From assembly GCF_015291625.1 (NCBI RefSeq), contig NZ_CP030047.1:124001-188000 (forward strand): a DNA stretch of 64,000 nucleotides, written 5' to 3'. Below are positions 1 through 8,388 of this stretch, piece after piece. Position 1 is the first letter of the stretch; every line of letters begins with the position of its first letter. The stretch comes from Bradyrhizobium sp. CCBAU 53421. Its GTDB lineage: Bacteria; Pseudomonadota; Alphaproteobacteria; Rhizobiales; Xanthobacteraceae. The translations under genes were made by a program, and so were the position numbers. Below the pieces are notes generated by a model. It was given only the letters and a program-made list of their open reading frames with translations, searched no databases and was not told where the DNA came from.

Positions 1-456
1 CCGACCTACAAGATCGTCGCCGACCTGCATCTGCTCGACAGCTATGCCGGCCTGTCGCTGCCGCTGATCGCCTCGGCCACCGCGACGCTGCTGTTCCGCC
101 AGTTCTTCATGACCGTGCCGGATGAATTGCTGGAGGCCTCGCGCATCGACGGCGCGGGCCCGTTCCGCTTCTTCTGGGATACGCTGTTGCCGCTGTCGCG
201 CACCAACATGGCCGCGCTGTTCGTGATTTTGTTCATCCTCGGCTGGAATCAGTATCTCTGGCCGCTGCTGATCACCACGCGCGACGACATGCAGACCATC
301 CAGGTCGGCATCCGCAAGATGATCACCACGACCGACGCGCTGACCGAATGGCCTGTCGTGATGGCGACCGCGCTGCTCGCGATGCTGCCGCCGGTGTTCG
401 TCGTCGTCGTGATGCAGAAACTGTTCGTGCGCGGATTGGTGGAGACGGAAAAGTAA
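1..456 (+). CDS. ugpE: Glycerol-3-phosphate ABC transporter permease UgpE, C-terminal part
   Basis: The reading frame is open from the first base of the window, so the gene is cut at its 5' end and only 151 codons are visible. It contains the EAS-x3-DGAGP type loop ([10 protein letters not shown]) that is the cytoplasmic ATPase-contact motif of binding-protein-dependent permeases, followed by hydrophobic segments ([12 protein letters not shown] and [19 protein letters not shown]). The stop codon shares one base with the ATG of the following ATPase gene, so the two are translationally coupled. The Ugp assignment rests on that neighbour; another sugar or polyol permease of the same family remains possible. 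Confidence 0.85.
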   Translation, partial: PTYKIVADLHLLDSYAGLSLPLIASATATLLFRQFFMTVPDELLEASRIDGAGPFRFFWDTLLPLSRTNMAALFVILFILGWNQYLWPLLITTRDDMQTIQVGIRKMITTTDALTEWPVVMATALLAMLPPVFVVVVMQKLFVRGLVETEK

Positions 457-1538
457 TGGCTAACGTCACGCTGCGCAGCGTCCGCAAGACCTATCCCGGC
501 GGCTTCGAGGCCATCAAGGGCGTCGATGTCGACGTCGGCGACGGCCAGTTCTGCGTGCTGGTCGGCCCAAGCGGCTGCGGCAAGTCCACGCTGCTGCGCA
601 TGGTCGCGGGGCTCGAGACCATCACCGGCGGCGAGATCGACATCGGCGGCCGCGTCGTCAACCAGGTCGAGCCCGCCGATCGCGACATCGCGATGGTGTT
701 CCAGAACTACGCGCTCTACCCGCATATGAGCGTCTACAACAACATGGCCTACGGCCTGCGCAACCGCGGCATGGCCGAAGCGGAGATCAAGACCCGCGTC
801 GAGGAAGCCGCGCGCGTGCTCGAGCTGTCGCCGATGCTGGAGCGCAAGCCGCGCCAGCTCTCCGGCGGCCAGCGCCAGCGCGTCGCGATGGGCCGCGCCA
901 TCGTCCGCCAGCCGAAAGTGTTCCTGTTCGACGAGCCGCTGTCGAACCTCGACGCCAAGCTGCGTATCGCGATGCGGGTCGAGATCCGCAAGCTGCAGCG
1001 CCGGCTCAACACCACCTCGATCTACGTCACCCACGACCAGCTCGAGGCGATGACGCTGGCCGACATCCTCGTGGTCATGAACGGCGGCCAGGTCGAGCAG
1101 ATCGGCAATCCGCTGGATATCTACCAGAAGCCGGCGACCACCTTCGTCGCCTCCTTCATCGGCGCGCCGCCGATGAATTTGATGCCGCTGCGTTCGGACG
1201 AGCTGGCGTCCCAGATCGCGGCCGCAGATGGCGCCGGCATCGTCGGCATCCGGCCGGAGGACTTCGTGATCACCGGAGAGACCGCGTCCGGCGGCGTCGC
1301 GCTCGGCCTGACGGTCGAGGCGATCGAGCATGTCGGCGCCGAGACCTTCGTCTATGGCAGCCGCCAGCGCGAGGAGCAGGGCGTTGCCGCCAATCCGGGC
1401 GAGTTGCCGCCGGGCGAGGTGATCGTCCGGGTTCCCGGCGCCACTGGACCTGCCATCGGCGAGCGGATCCGGGCGGTCGCGCCGCGCGACAAACTGCATC
1501 TTTTTACCGCCGACGGCCGCAAGCGCGTCGGCCCGTAA
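456..1538 (+). CDS. ugpC: Glycerol-3-phosphate ABC transporter ATP-binding protein UgpC
   Basis: This 360-residue ATPase would energise uptake of sn-glycerol-3-phosphate or a related solute. Visible motifs are Walker [10 protein letters not shown] (residues 37-45), the signature [15 protein letters not shown], Walker [13 protein letters not shown] and the H-loop THDQ. The C-terminal third carries a TOBE/MalK-like regulatory region with the GIRPEDF motif. The ATG at 456 overlaps the ugpE stop (TAATG) and gives the family N-terminus [16 protein letters not shown]; an in-frame start further upstream would lie inside ugpE. Family members that serve other sugars look very similar, so the substrate is inferred. 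Confidence 0.88.
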   Translation: MANVTLRSVRKTYPGGFEAIKGVDVDVGDGQFCVLVGPSGCGKSTLLRMVAGLETITGGEIDIGGRVVNQVEPADRDIAMVFQNYALYPHMSVYNNMAYGLRNRGMAEAEIKTRVEEAARVLELSPMLERKPRQLSGGQRQRVAMGRAIVRQPKVFLFDEPLSNLDAKLRIAMRVEIRKLQRRLNTTSIYVTHDQLEAMTLADILVVMNGGQVEQIGNPLDIYQKPATTFVASFIGAPPMNLMPLRSDELASQIAAADGAGIVGIRPEDFVITGETASGGVALGLTVEAIEHVGAETFVYGSRQREEQGVAANPGELPPGEVIVRVPGATGPAIGERIRAVAPRDKLHLFTADGRKRVGP

Positions 1539-1594
1539 CCGATCGGGAAGAATTTACCCTCATGTTGCGGGCGTTTAGGCTGGTTTCGGGGCTG

Positions 1595-1623
1595 CTTGAA
1601 CGCTATCCAGATCGCCCCCATAT
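1595..1623 (+). promoter_or_regulatory. Sigma-32 heat-shock promoter of hsp20
   Basis: CTTGAA at 1595-1600 and CCCCATAT at 1616-1623 are separated by 15 bases. This closely matches the RpoH consensus CTTGAA-N(12-15)-CCCCAT. It lies about 85 bases before the hsp20 start, which leaves room for a structured leader. Confidence 0.75.
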
Positions 1624-1629
1624 CCCTCA

Positions 1630-1709
1630 CTGACCGGCGGGCCAGACGGCCCGCCGGTTGCATGGGGTGCCGCAAGGGCCCCTCAAAGTCGCTTCGAGAG
1701 GACTTTGTA
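1630..1709 (+). promoter_or_regulatory. ROSE-type RNA thermometer in the hsp20 leader
   Basis: The leader folds into successive hairpins. The first is a perfect 10-bp stem (CCGGCGGGCC at 1634-1643 with GGCCCGCCGG at 1648-1657). The second pairs GGGG near 1664 with CCCC near 1679. The last pairs CAAAGTC (1684-1690) with GACTTTG (1701-1707) around a TCGCT...GAGAGGA core, which buries the Shine-Dalgarno sequence. A U(U/C)GCU motif facing the ribosome binding site is the hallmark of ROSE elements, described for Bradyrhizobium small heat-shock genes. The structure was drawn by hand and not computed. Confidence 0.75.
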
Positions 1710-2135
1710 ATGTCTCGTGTTCCATCGTTGTCCAGTCCGTTCCTTCTGGGATTCGACGAGATCGAGCGTGCGCTCGACCGCGTCGTGAAGGGCGCTGACG
1801 GCTATCCTCCGTACAACATCGAACGGTGCGACCGTACCAACGGGCAGCCCGAGCGGCTCCGCATCACGTTGGCGGTGGCGGGCTTCACCCGCGACCAACT
1901 CGATGTAACTATTGAGGAAAATCAGCTCGTCATCCGCGGCCGCCAGCAGGACGACAAGGCTCGGCAGTATATCCATCGCGGCATCGCCGCGCGCCACTTC
2001 CAGCGCACCTTCGTGCTGGCGGAGGGGATGCAGGTGCTGGGCGCGGATCTGAAGAACGGGCTGTTGTCGATTGACCTGGCGAGGCCAGAACCTGAACGGG
2101 TCATTAAGACAATCGCTATCAATGAACACGAATAA
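1710..2135 (+). CDS. Small heat-shock protein, Hsp20/IbpA family
   Basis: A 141-residue alpha-crystallin-domain chaperone expected to hold unfolded proteins in large oligomers until DnaK/DnaJ refold them. The crystallin core runs from about residue 33 (PPYNIERCD) to the conserved A/G-x-L strand in LKNGLLSIDL near residue 115. The final IKTIAINE resembles the C-terminal I-x-I/V motif that links subunits. The ATG at 1710 is chosen because it follows the masked AGAGGA ribosome binding site; the open frame extends upstream but without family similarity. It is followed after about 50 bases by a DUF1150 gene, a common alphaproteobacterial pair. Expression should be induced by heat at both transcription and translation. 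Confidence 0.92.
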   Translation: MSRVPSLSSPFLLGFDEIERALDRVVKGADGYPPYNIERCDRTNGQPERLRITLAVAGFTRDQLDVTIEENQLVIRGRQQDDKARQYIHRGIAARHFQRTFVLAEGMQVLGADLKNGLLSIDLARPEPERVIKTIAINEHE

Positions 2136-2185
2136 TAGAAACAAGGAGCGGACTCGACCGCTTATCTGACTGAGGAGTCGAGACC

Positions 2186-2452
2186 ATGAGTGAAGTGAGT
2201 ACCATCTTCCAATCCGATAACGTCAGCCCGGAAGCGCTGGCCCATCTGGGCGAGGGTCATATCGCCTATGTGAAGCAGGTCCGTTCCGAGGACGTGCCCG
2301 ATCTCTTTCCGCAGGCGCCGAAGATCGCGCCGGGCCTCAAGCTGTTCGCACTGCATGCCGCCGACGGCACGCCGATCATGCTGACCGACAGCCGCGAAGC
2401 CGCGATCGCGAACGCCTGGAGCAACGAGCTGCAAGCCGTCAGCGTGCACTGA
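2186..2452 (+). CDS. DUF1150 family protein downstream of hsp20
   Basis: An 88-residue acidic protein matching the DUF1150 family, which is small, alphaproteobacterial and usually found next to hsp20 genes. It is preceded by a purine-rich ribosome binding site (GAGGAG near 2172) and followed by a strong terminator, so it ends the heat-shock transcription unit. No catalytic motif is visible. A stress-related accessory role is inferred only from the neighbour. Confidence 0.8.
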   Translation: MSEVSTIFQSDNVSPEALAHLGEGHIAYVKQVRSEDVPDLFPQAPKIAPGLKLFALHAADGTPIMLTDSREAAIANAWSNELQAVSVH

Positions 2453-2498
2453 CGCGGATCTATTAGCGGACCGCTGAATCAAGCATCCGCGAATTTTA

Positions 2499-2544
2499 AT
2501 GCGCGGGCGTGCCTCGATACCGAGGCGGCCCGCGCATTTTTTTG
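2499..2544 (+). terminator. Rho-independent terminator of the hsp20 operon
   Basis: ATGCGCGGGC (2499-2508) pairs perfectly with GCCCGCGCAT (2528-2537), and a run of seven T follows from 2537. It ends the hsp20-DUF1150 unit. The MFS gene converges on it from the other side. Confidence 0.85.
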
Positions 2545-2567
2545 CCGACGTCGCTTTGATCATTCGA

Positions 2568-3899
2568 TCAAGGCCTGTCGTGCTCCTCGGAAATGTCCTT
2601 GTTGGTGTAGTCGGGCATCAACGCGGTCGCGACAATGCTGACCACCGCGCAGAACAGGATGTAGAGCGCGATCACATAGCCGGAGCCGGTCGCGGCCAGC
2701 AGCGCGGTGGCGATCAACGGCGCCGGTCCGCCTGAGATGACCGAGGAGAGCTGGTAGCCGATCGAGCAACCGCTGTAGCGCAGCCGCGGCGTGAAGCATT
2801 CGGCGATCAGCGCCGCTTGCGGACCATACATCAGGTCGTGCGGCACGAATGACAGCACGATGGCGATGAAGATCAGCGCCGGCGCTGCCGTGTTCAGCAT
2901 GCCGAAATAGGCGAAGCCGAACAGCCCGGTCAGGACCGCGCCGATCAGGTACATCCGCTTGCGCCCGATGCGATCCGACAGATGCCCGGCCAGCGGGATG
3001 GTGACGAGCGAAACCAGGCCGGCACAGATCAGGCAGATCAGCAGGAAGTCGCGGTCTTGATGGATGACCTGGGTGCCATAGGCGAACACGAAGGCGAGAT
3101 AGATGTAGGCCGGCGCCTGTTCGGCCATTCGCGCCAGCGCCGCCAGAATGATCGATCGCGGCTGCCTCCTGATCACCTCGATCACCGGTACGCGCGCGAC
3201 GCGATTCTCGGCCACGATCCGCCGGAACGTCGGCGTCTCCATGATGCCGAGCCGGATGTAGAGCCCGATCGCGATCATCACGAGGCTGAGCAGGAACGGG
3301 ATGCGCCAGCCCCAGACCAGGAACTGGTCGCCGGAAATGCGGCTGAACACCAGCACCGCGATGTTTGCCAGCAGCAACCCGGCGGGGCCGCCAAGCTGCG
3401 GCCACGAGGTGATGAAGCCGCGGTGCTGGTTGGTTCGCGCCCACTCCATCGAGAGCAGCACCGAGCCGCCCCACTCGCCGCCGACGCCGACGCCCTGGAG
3501 GAAACGGATCACGGTCAGGATGACGGCGCCCCAGATGCCGATCTGGTCATAGGTGGGGACGAGACCGACCGCCGCCGTGGCGAGCCCGGTCAACAGCAGC
3601 GTTGCGATCAGCGCCCCCTTGCGGCCGATGCGATCGCCATAGTGACCAAAGATCGCGGCACCGATCGGCCGCGCGATGAAGCCCACCGTGTAGATGGCGA
3701 AGGCCTCGAGCACGCCAACCAGGGGATCGGACTTGGGAAAGAACAGCTTGCCGAAGACGAGGCCGGTCACCGTGCTGTAGAGCAGAAAGTCGTACCATTC
3801 GATGGTGGTGCCTACCGTGCTGGCAATCAGCGCGCGACGCAATTGCGCCCGATGCTCGGCTTCCGGGAGCGGGGCGACTGCAATGTCCAATGTCGTCAT
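2568..3899 (-). CDS. MFS transporter, metabolite:H+ symporter (MHS) family
   Basis: A 443-residue, 12-TM permease of the MHS branch of the major facilitator superfamily, which imports organic acids or osmolytes such as shikimate, citrate or proline/betaine with protons. Family features are the N-terminal TIEWYDFLLY segment, the loop GHYGDRIGRKGAL between TM2 and TM3, and RFLQGVGVGGEWGGS in TM4. A second half-repeat loop reads LSDRIGRKRMY. The start at 3899 has a GGGAGA ribosome binding site. The gene stands alone; its substrate cannot be told from sequence. Confidence 0.88.
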   Translation of the reverse strand: MTTLDIAVAPLPEAEHRAQLRRALIASTVGTTIEWYDFLLYSTVTGLVFGKLFFPKSDPLVGVLEAFAIYTVGFIARPIGAAIFGHYGDRIGRKGALIATLLLTGLATAAVGLVPTYDQIGIWGAVILTVIRFLQGVGVGGEWGGSVLLSMEWARTNQHRGFITSWPQLGGPAGLLLANIAVLVFSRISGDQFLVWGWRIPFLLSLVMIAIGLYIRLGIMETPTFRRIVAENRVARVPVIEVIRRQPRSIILAALARMAEQAPAYIYLAFVFAYGTQVIHQDRDFLLICLICAGLVSLVTIPLAGHLSDRIGRKRMYLIGAVLTGLFGFAYFGMLNTAAPALIFIAIVLSFVPHDLMYGPQAALIAECFTPRLRYSGCSIGYQLSSVISGGPAPLIATALLAATGSGYVIALYILFCAVVSIVATALMPDYTNKDISEEHDRP

Positions 3900-4235
3900 T
3901 GTACATCTCCCTGGCCCGGCATATTCGGGCCATCTGGAATGCGTTTCGTCCCCCGGCCACGGCAGCGGACGAGGGTATCGATGCCCGGTTATTTGTTTGG
4001 TTGGGGCAGGGCCGCAATTGCGCGGGGCGTGCCCATGCAGGCCTTAGGGAAGCCGGTCCTGGATTGCGCGCGGCCTAACCGATCGCCATCGCGGGAATAC
4101 GACATCCCTCATGACACGGTCTTGCGCTCGGAAATCTAGCCGTTCGGCGAACTCGGTAAATTCGACCTTGGTCTGTGGCGCTTGCCGTCGAACCTCTCGC
4201 AGGCGACCGCTGCAGCGCGGCGGCGGCCCGCGCCT
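3900..4235. other. Intergenic stretch without a convincing gene
   Basis: It holds the leader of the MFS gene, including a small inverted repeat GGCCCG/CGGGCC at 3913-3931 just upstream of the ribosome binding site, which might be an operator. Frames through the rest lack a ribosome binding site and family similarity. No RNA gene was recognised. Confidence 0.5.
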
Positions 4236-4583
4236 TCATGGCGACGCGGTCGACGCGGTGAGCGGCGGCCCCATGTTGAGCTGCACTTCGCCCGGCACGT
4301 TGTAGTCGCGCATCAGCGTGCGGGTGTTGCGCAGGCCACATGATTCGCGCTGCACCACGAACATCCACAGCGCATGGCCGGCTTCCCGCACCAGGATGCG
4401 CCGCGCCTGTCGGGCGGATGCCGGTGCTTCGGCGCGCGGATGGGCCGCATCGAACTCACGCAATTTCGCAAGAGCTTGTTCCAGCGCGCGGCCCATGCGC
4501 CCGAGCGCACTCGCCCTCTCCTCGGCGAGCTCATAGGTGAGAACGTCGACGGGAACGCGATCAAGGCGAAAGTCGCGGGACAT
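4236..4583 (-). CDS. Small uncharacterised protein, possibly DUF6665-like
   Basis: A 115-residue soluble protein with a mostly helical central part (DVLTYELAEERASALGRMGR) and a second conserved-looking block (LWMFVVQRESCGLRNTRTLM). The pattern resembles small alphaproteobacterial proteins filed as DUF6665, from memory only. The start at 4583 (MSRDFRLDRVP) is preferred over the GTG at 4619 because GGGA precedes it at a suitable distance. It has no operon partner: the MFS gene lies downstream on the same strand after 336 bases. Function unknown. Confidence 0.5.
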   Translation of the reverse strand: MSRDFRLDRVPVDVLTYELAEERASALGRMGRALEQALAKLREFDAAHPRAEAPASARQARRILVREAGHALWMFVVQRESCGLRNTRTLMRDYNVPGEVQLNMGPPLTASTASP

Positions 4584-4887
4584 CAGCCATCCCTGGTTCG
4601 CACGCGCAATGTTGCGCACGACCGTCTTCTGGCGTCACCGGCTGGTTGTCAATAGCTGCTCCTGCCGCCCAATGCTGCACGTGCCACGCGGCTCAATTTG
4701 CCGGCTTCCGGTGCGTCGCTTGGACAGGCATGGCCGCGTCTCCGTTTCGCTCGGCGCATTTCCGTGCTGTAATCCGCTCCCGTGACCAAATGGTCCGCAC
4801 AATCCCGAGCCTTGCAGAGGCCCACGCGATAAGGGGAATTTCCAGCAAGAATTATTCGCCGCCAAATCGATTGAAGGAGATGCGACT

Positions 4888-5445
4888 ATGCAGAAGAGCT
4901 CGCTGATCAATCTCGTTGCGTCGGTGTCGATTTCCGTCCTGGCGACTGGTGTCGCGATTTCAGCGCAGGACAAGTACAGCCTGCAAGTACCGAACGGCCT
5001 CGCGTTCTCCGAGTTCAGGGGATACGAGGATTGGGCAGTGATCGCGATCAGCGAGAACGAAGGCGTCATCGCCGCGATCCTGGGCAATCCGGCGATGATC
5101 GGAGCCTATCGCGAGGGCGTGCCTGGCAATGGCAAGCCGTTCCCGGATGGCGCCAAGATGGCGAAGATCCATTGGATCCCGAAGAAGCAAGAAACGTATC
5201 CCGGTCAGCCAACGGTGCCGGGCGCGCAGCACGACGTCGATTTCATGGTGAAGGACAGCAAGCGGTTCGCAGACAGCGGCGGATGGGGATACGGCGCGTT
5301 CGAGTACGACGCGGCGTCCGATACGTTCAAGCCCGCAACGACAGCGGACAATCCGCCACAGGAGAACGACGCCAAGTGCGGCTACGCCTGCCACACCGTG
5401 GTGCAGAACCGCGACTACGTGTTCACCGAATACGGCAAGCGATGA
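4888..5445 (+). CDS. Cytochrome P460-like periplasmic haem protein
   Basis: A 185-residue secreted protein. Residues 1-26 form a signal peptide (hydrophobic core NLVASVSISVLATGVAI). The mature part has the cytochrome P460 pattern, with a C-terminal haem-attachment site followed by YVFTEYG. P460 proteins carry a c-type haem cross-linked to lysine and oxidise hydroxylamine or related nitrogen compounds in nitrifiers; in other bacteria their role is mostly unknown. The attachment site reads CGYACH (Cys164, Cys168, His169), so it is CX3CH and not the usual CXXCH. The gene stands alone and is followed by a 25-bp palindrome. Confidence 0.75.
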   Translation: MQKSSLINLVASVSISVLATGVAISAQDKYSLQVPNGLAFSEFRGYEDWAVIAISENEGVIAAILGNPAMIGAYREGVPGNGKPFPDGAKMAKIHWIPKKQETYPGQPTVPGAQHDVDFMVKDSKRFADSGGWGYGAFEYDAASDTFKPATTADNPPQENDAKCGYACHTVVQNRDYVFTEYGKR

Positions 5446-5473
5446 ATGCTGAATGATGCGAGCTAGGGCAATC

Positions 5474-5498
5474 TCGGTTCTGATTGAATCAGAACCGA
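5474..5498. repeat. Perfect 25-base palindrome between convergent genes
   Basis: TCGGTTCTGATT (5474-5485), one G, then the exact reverse complement AATCAGAACCGA (5487-5498). It lies between the convergent P460 and acyl-CoA ligase genes and may work as a bidirectional terminator, although no T-run follows on either side. Confidence 0.7.
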
Positions 5499-5517
5499 AG
5501 CTCCGGACTCTCGTTTT

Positions 5518-5561
5518 GACGCGTTTTCTTCACGCGAACCAGTGTCCACTTCGCTCGAAAA
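5518..5561. repeat. Dispersed repeat, GACGCGTTTTCTTCACGCG family (copy 1)
   Basis: The block from GACGCGTTTTCTTCACGCG to CACTTCGCTCGAAAA is almost identical to 41563-41606. It contains the small inverted repeat CGCGT/ACGCG. It lies just past the stop codon of the acyl-CoA ligase gene. Confidence 0.75.
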
Positions 5562-5566
5562 ACACA

Positions 5567-7096
5567 CTAGCGCTCCGCCAGCCGCGCGCGGATGTCCGGC
5601 TTCAGCACCTTGCCGACCTTGGACCGCGGAAGATCGTCCCAGACCTCGATCTGCTTCGGCGTCTTGATGCTGCCGATCTGCTGCTTGACGAACGCCGCCA
5701 GCGCCGTCGCATCGACGGTGTGGCCGGCGCGCGGCTGCACCACCGCGACGATGCGCTCGCCCCATTTGTCGTCGGGCAGTCCGATGACCGCGCAATCCTG
5801 CACCGCCTCATGGACCCGCAACGCATTCTCGACCTCGATCGAATAGACGTTGAAGCCGCCGGTGATGATCATGTCCTTGGCGCGATCGACGATGTAGAGA
5901 TAGCCGTCGCCGTCGATGTAGCCGATGTCGCCGGTGTGGTGCCAGCCATGCGCCGAGGCCTCGCGCGTGGCCCCCGGGTTCTTGTAGTAGCCTTCCATGA
6001 CCAGCGAACCGCGCACCACGATCTCGCCGCGCGATCCCGCGGGCAGCAGCTTGCCGTCGCCATCCATGATGCCGGCCTGCACCAGCGGGCCGATCCGCCC
6101 GGCCGACGCAAGGCGCTCCATCGCGATCCTGCCGTCTGCATTGTAGTGATCGGCCGGCGCCATCATCGAGATCATCATCGGCGCCTCGGTCTGGCCAAAC
6201 AGCTGCGCCATCGGCCCGATCCGCTGTAACGCTTCGGCGAGCCGCGTCGCCGAGATCGGCGCTGCGCCATACCAGAAGCATTGCAGCGAGCTGCGGTCAG
6301 TCGCATCGAGCCTCGGATGATCGAGCAGCATGTAGATCACGGTCGGCGGCAGGAAGGTGTGGGTGACGCGATAGCGTTCGATCAGCGCGAGGAACTCGCC
6401 GATATCGGGGTGATGCATGATCACGACGCGGCCGCCGAGCGTCATGATCGGAAAGCAAAGCACGCCGGCGGCATGGGTCAGCGGCGCCAGCGCGAGATAG
6501 ATCGGACGGCCCTTGAACGGGTAACCCATCAGGGTCAGCGCGGTCATCGCCTCGATATTGCGCCCGGAGAGCATCACGCCCTTGGGCTTGCCGGTGGTGC
6601 CGCCGGTGCCGGGGATCATCGCGAGATCGTCGATCGTGTCGCGCTGATAGACATCATCGGCAAGCCCGCCGAGCCAGCGGTCGAATGACGGCGCGAACGG
6701 CAGCTCGGTATCGAGGCAGACCAGCGCGCGCAGCTTGGGCAGATCCTGCCTGACGGCTTCGACCATCGGCGCGAAGCTCGAATGGAACAGCAGCAGGTTG
6801 CAATCGAACTGGTCGAGGATGAACTTGTTCTCGGTCGCCTCGTTGCGCGGATTGATCGGACACCACACCGCCGCGGCGCGCGAGATGCCGAATACGCAGG
6901 CGAAGGCGAGCGGATCGTTGCCGGACAGGATTGCAACCTTCTCGCCGGGAGCGATGCCCGACCGCTCGAGCCCGCGCGCGATCCGGTAGCTCAGCCGCTG
7001 CACCTCGCCATAGCTGAGATCGCGGCCGTCCATGGTGAGACACGGCGCGTCGATGCCGAGCGAGGCTCCCTTGTCGAGATAATCGATGAAGCGCAT
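5567..7096 (-). CDS. Acyl-CoA synthetase / AMP-dependent ligase
   Basis: A 509-residue adenylate-forming enzyme that activates a carboxylic acid to its CoA thioester through an acyl-AMP. Motifs in order are the P-loop-like GTGGTTGKPKG, YGAAPISATRLAEAL, FGQTEAP, the TGD motif in HHTGDIGYIDGDGY, the hinge DRAKDMIITGGFNVY and the catalytic C-terminal lysine in PRSKVGKVLKPDIR. The start at 7096 (MRFIDYLDKG) is chosen over a longer in-frame extension of low-complexity sequence. It is the last gene of the operon with the saccharopine-dehydrogenase-like and SDR genes. Medium/long-chain fatty acids or an aromatic acid are all possible substrates. Confidence 0.88.
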   Translation of the reverse strand: MRFIDYLDKGASLGIDAPCLTMDGRDLSYGEVQRLSYRIARGLERSGIAPGEKVAILSGNDPLAFACVFGISRAAAVWCPINPRNEATENKFILDQFDCNLLLFHSSFAPMVEAVRQDLPKLRALVCLDTELPFAPSFDRWLGGLADDVYQRDTIDDLAMIPGTGGTTGKPKGVMLSGRNIEAMTALTLMGYPFKGRPIYLALAPLTHAAGVLCFPIMTLGGRVVIMHHPDIGEFLALIERYRVTHTFLPPTVIYMLLDHPRLDATDRSSLQCFWYGAAPISATRLAEALQRIGPMAQLFGQTEAPMMISMMAPADHYNADGRIAMERLASAGRIGPLVQAGIMDGDGKLLPAGSRGEIVVRGSLVMEGYYKNPGATREASAHGWHHTGDIGYIDGDGYLYIVDRAKDMIITGGFNVYSIEVENALRVHEAVQDCAVIGLPDDKWGERIVAVVQPRAGHTVDATALAAFVKQQIGSIKTPKQIEVWDDLPRSKVGKVLKPDIRARLAER

Positions 7097-7116
7097 GGCG
7101 GACCTCGCGCGAGGGG

Positions 7117-7215
7117 GCGGGTGACGCGCGACTGCGTCACCCGCGGGAGGGGCGTTTTCGCGCAAGGCGAAAACGCTTCAGGGAAGGCAGTGTTGAGCCC
7201 CGATCCGATCGGGGC
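7117..7215. repeat. Three consecutive perfect hairpins inside the operon
   Basis: Three inverted repeats fill the gap between two operon genes. GCGGGTGACGC (7117-7127) pairs with 7134-7144, GCGTTTTCGC (7152-7161) with 7167-7176, and GCCCCGAT (7197-7204) with 7208-7215. None is followed by a T-run. They may be repeat DNA or RNA processing and stabilising structures that set the level of the last gene. Confidence 0.7.
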
Positions 7216-7221
7216 CCAAGC

Positions 7222-8352
7222 TCAATCGTGCACGGTCAGGACCGGCTTGCCGACCAGGCCGAAGCTGCGCAATTGCCCGAGCAGCTCGTGATGGCCGAAC
7301 GCCTGGCAGCCGGAGGCGAAGCCGACGCGCTTGGGCGGCTGCTGCAGCAAATACGCCGCGGCAAAGGCCTGCAGCATGCCGGTCTGCTTGTAGTTGCTGT
7401 TGCCGTAAATGACGCAGTGGGCGCGCCCCAGCGGGCCGGAGGCATACACCGAATCCATCGACTTGTTGACGCGCGGGTTCTCGCGCGGCGGCATCGTGTT
7501 CATCACGCCGGCCGCGGTCTGCGCCAGCGCGGCGTAGCGCTCGTCGGGCTTCATGTCCTTGGTCGCCTCCAGCGCGGCGGCGACGATCTGCGGCACGCCC
7601 AGCATCAGCGCGCGGTTGAACACGCCGCCCAGCACCTTCACATTGGCCACACGCGGATCGCGCTTGAACCATACCGGATGCGAGGTGCCGCCCCAGGGCA
7701 GCGCCAGCGCCAGCTCGTGCTGGCCGGGGATTGCGAGGTTGGTGAGGCCGGCATCGGGCTGATGCTCGACGTACTTGTTCTGCTCCAGATAGTAAGCCTT
7801 GGCCATCGCGGCGTTGACCAGGATGGTCTGCGTCGAGGCGATGGTCGGGCTGCCGCCCCAGAACACGGCGATATCAAGCGTATCGAGACCGGGCGTCTCC
7901 AGGCACAGCTGCGCGGCGATCTCGCCGGTGGTGTACATCTGCGCGATACCCGGCGACAGCAGCAGGCCCGCATTGGCGAACTTCGTGCCGAACTCCTGAT
8001 CCAGCATGATCAGCCAGTCCTGCTCGCCGGTGGTGTCGGTGTAGTGGCACTTGGCAGCGAGGCAAGCCTGCACCACTTCGATGCCGAACTTGGCGAACGG
8101 GCCGACGGTGTTGAGCACCACCGAGGCGCCCTTGAACAGTTCGGTCAGCGCGGCCACGTTGTGCGGCACCGTCACCACCTCATAGTCCGCGGTCTCGATG
8201 CCGGCTACGTTCGACTTCATCGCGGCGTTGAGCTTGTCGGCGCTGCGGCCGGCGGCGATGAAGGGGATGTTGTACTCGCGCAGATACTCGCAGACCAGCC
8301 GGCCGGTGTAGCCGGACGCGCCATAGACGATGACGGGCTTCTTCTCGCTCAT
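7222..8352 (-). CDS. Saccharopine dehydrogenase-like NAD(P)-binding protein
   Basis: A 376-residue protein starting with a Rossmann fold (VIVYGASGYTGRLV, residues 7-20) of the saccharopine-dehydrogenase NADP-binding type. The rest does not look like lysine-pathway saccharopine dehydrogenase. It is closer to the group that includes trans-acting enoyl reductases and DUF5938 proteins. It lies 36 bases after the SDR gene and before the acyl-CoA ligase, which points to a redox step on an acyl or cyclic substrate. The exact reaction is not known. Confidence 0.75.
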   Translation of the reverse strand: MSEKKPVIVYGASGYTGRLVCEYLREYNIPFIAAGRSADKLNAAMKSNVAGIETADYEVVTVPHNVAALTELFKGASVVLNTVGPFAKFGIEVVQACLAAKCHYTDTTGEQDWLIMLDQEFGTKFANAGLLLSPGIAQMYTTGEIAAQLCLETPGLDTLDIAVFWGGSPTIASTQTILVNAAMAKAYYLEQNKYVEHQPDAGLTNLAIPGQHELALALPWGGTSHPVWFKRDPRVANVKVLGGVFNRALMLGVPQIVAAALEATKDMKPDERYAALAQTAAGVMNTMPPRENPRVNKSMDSVYASGPLGRAHCVIYGNSNYKQTGMLQAFAAAYLLQQPPKRVGFASGCQAFGHHELLGQLRSFGLVGKPVLTVHD

Positions 8353-8388
8353 TGCGATCCTCCGAAATGGTTGTTGTCGGCTTTGCTG

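Noticed and set aside
4075..4368. A 97-codon minus-strand frame next to the DUF6665-like gene
   Set aside because: It overlaps the better candidate in another frame and has Arg/Ala-rich random composition.
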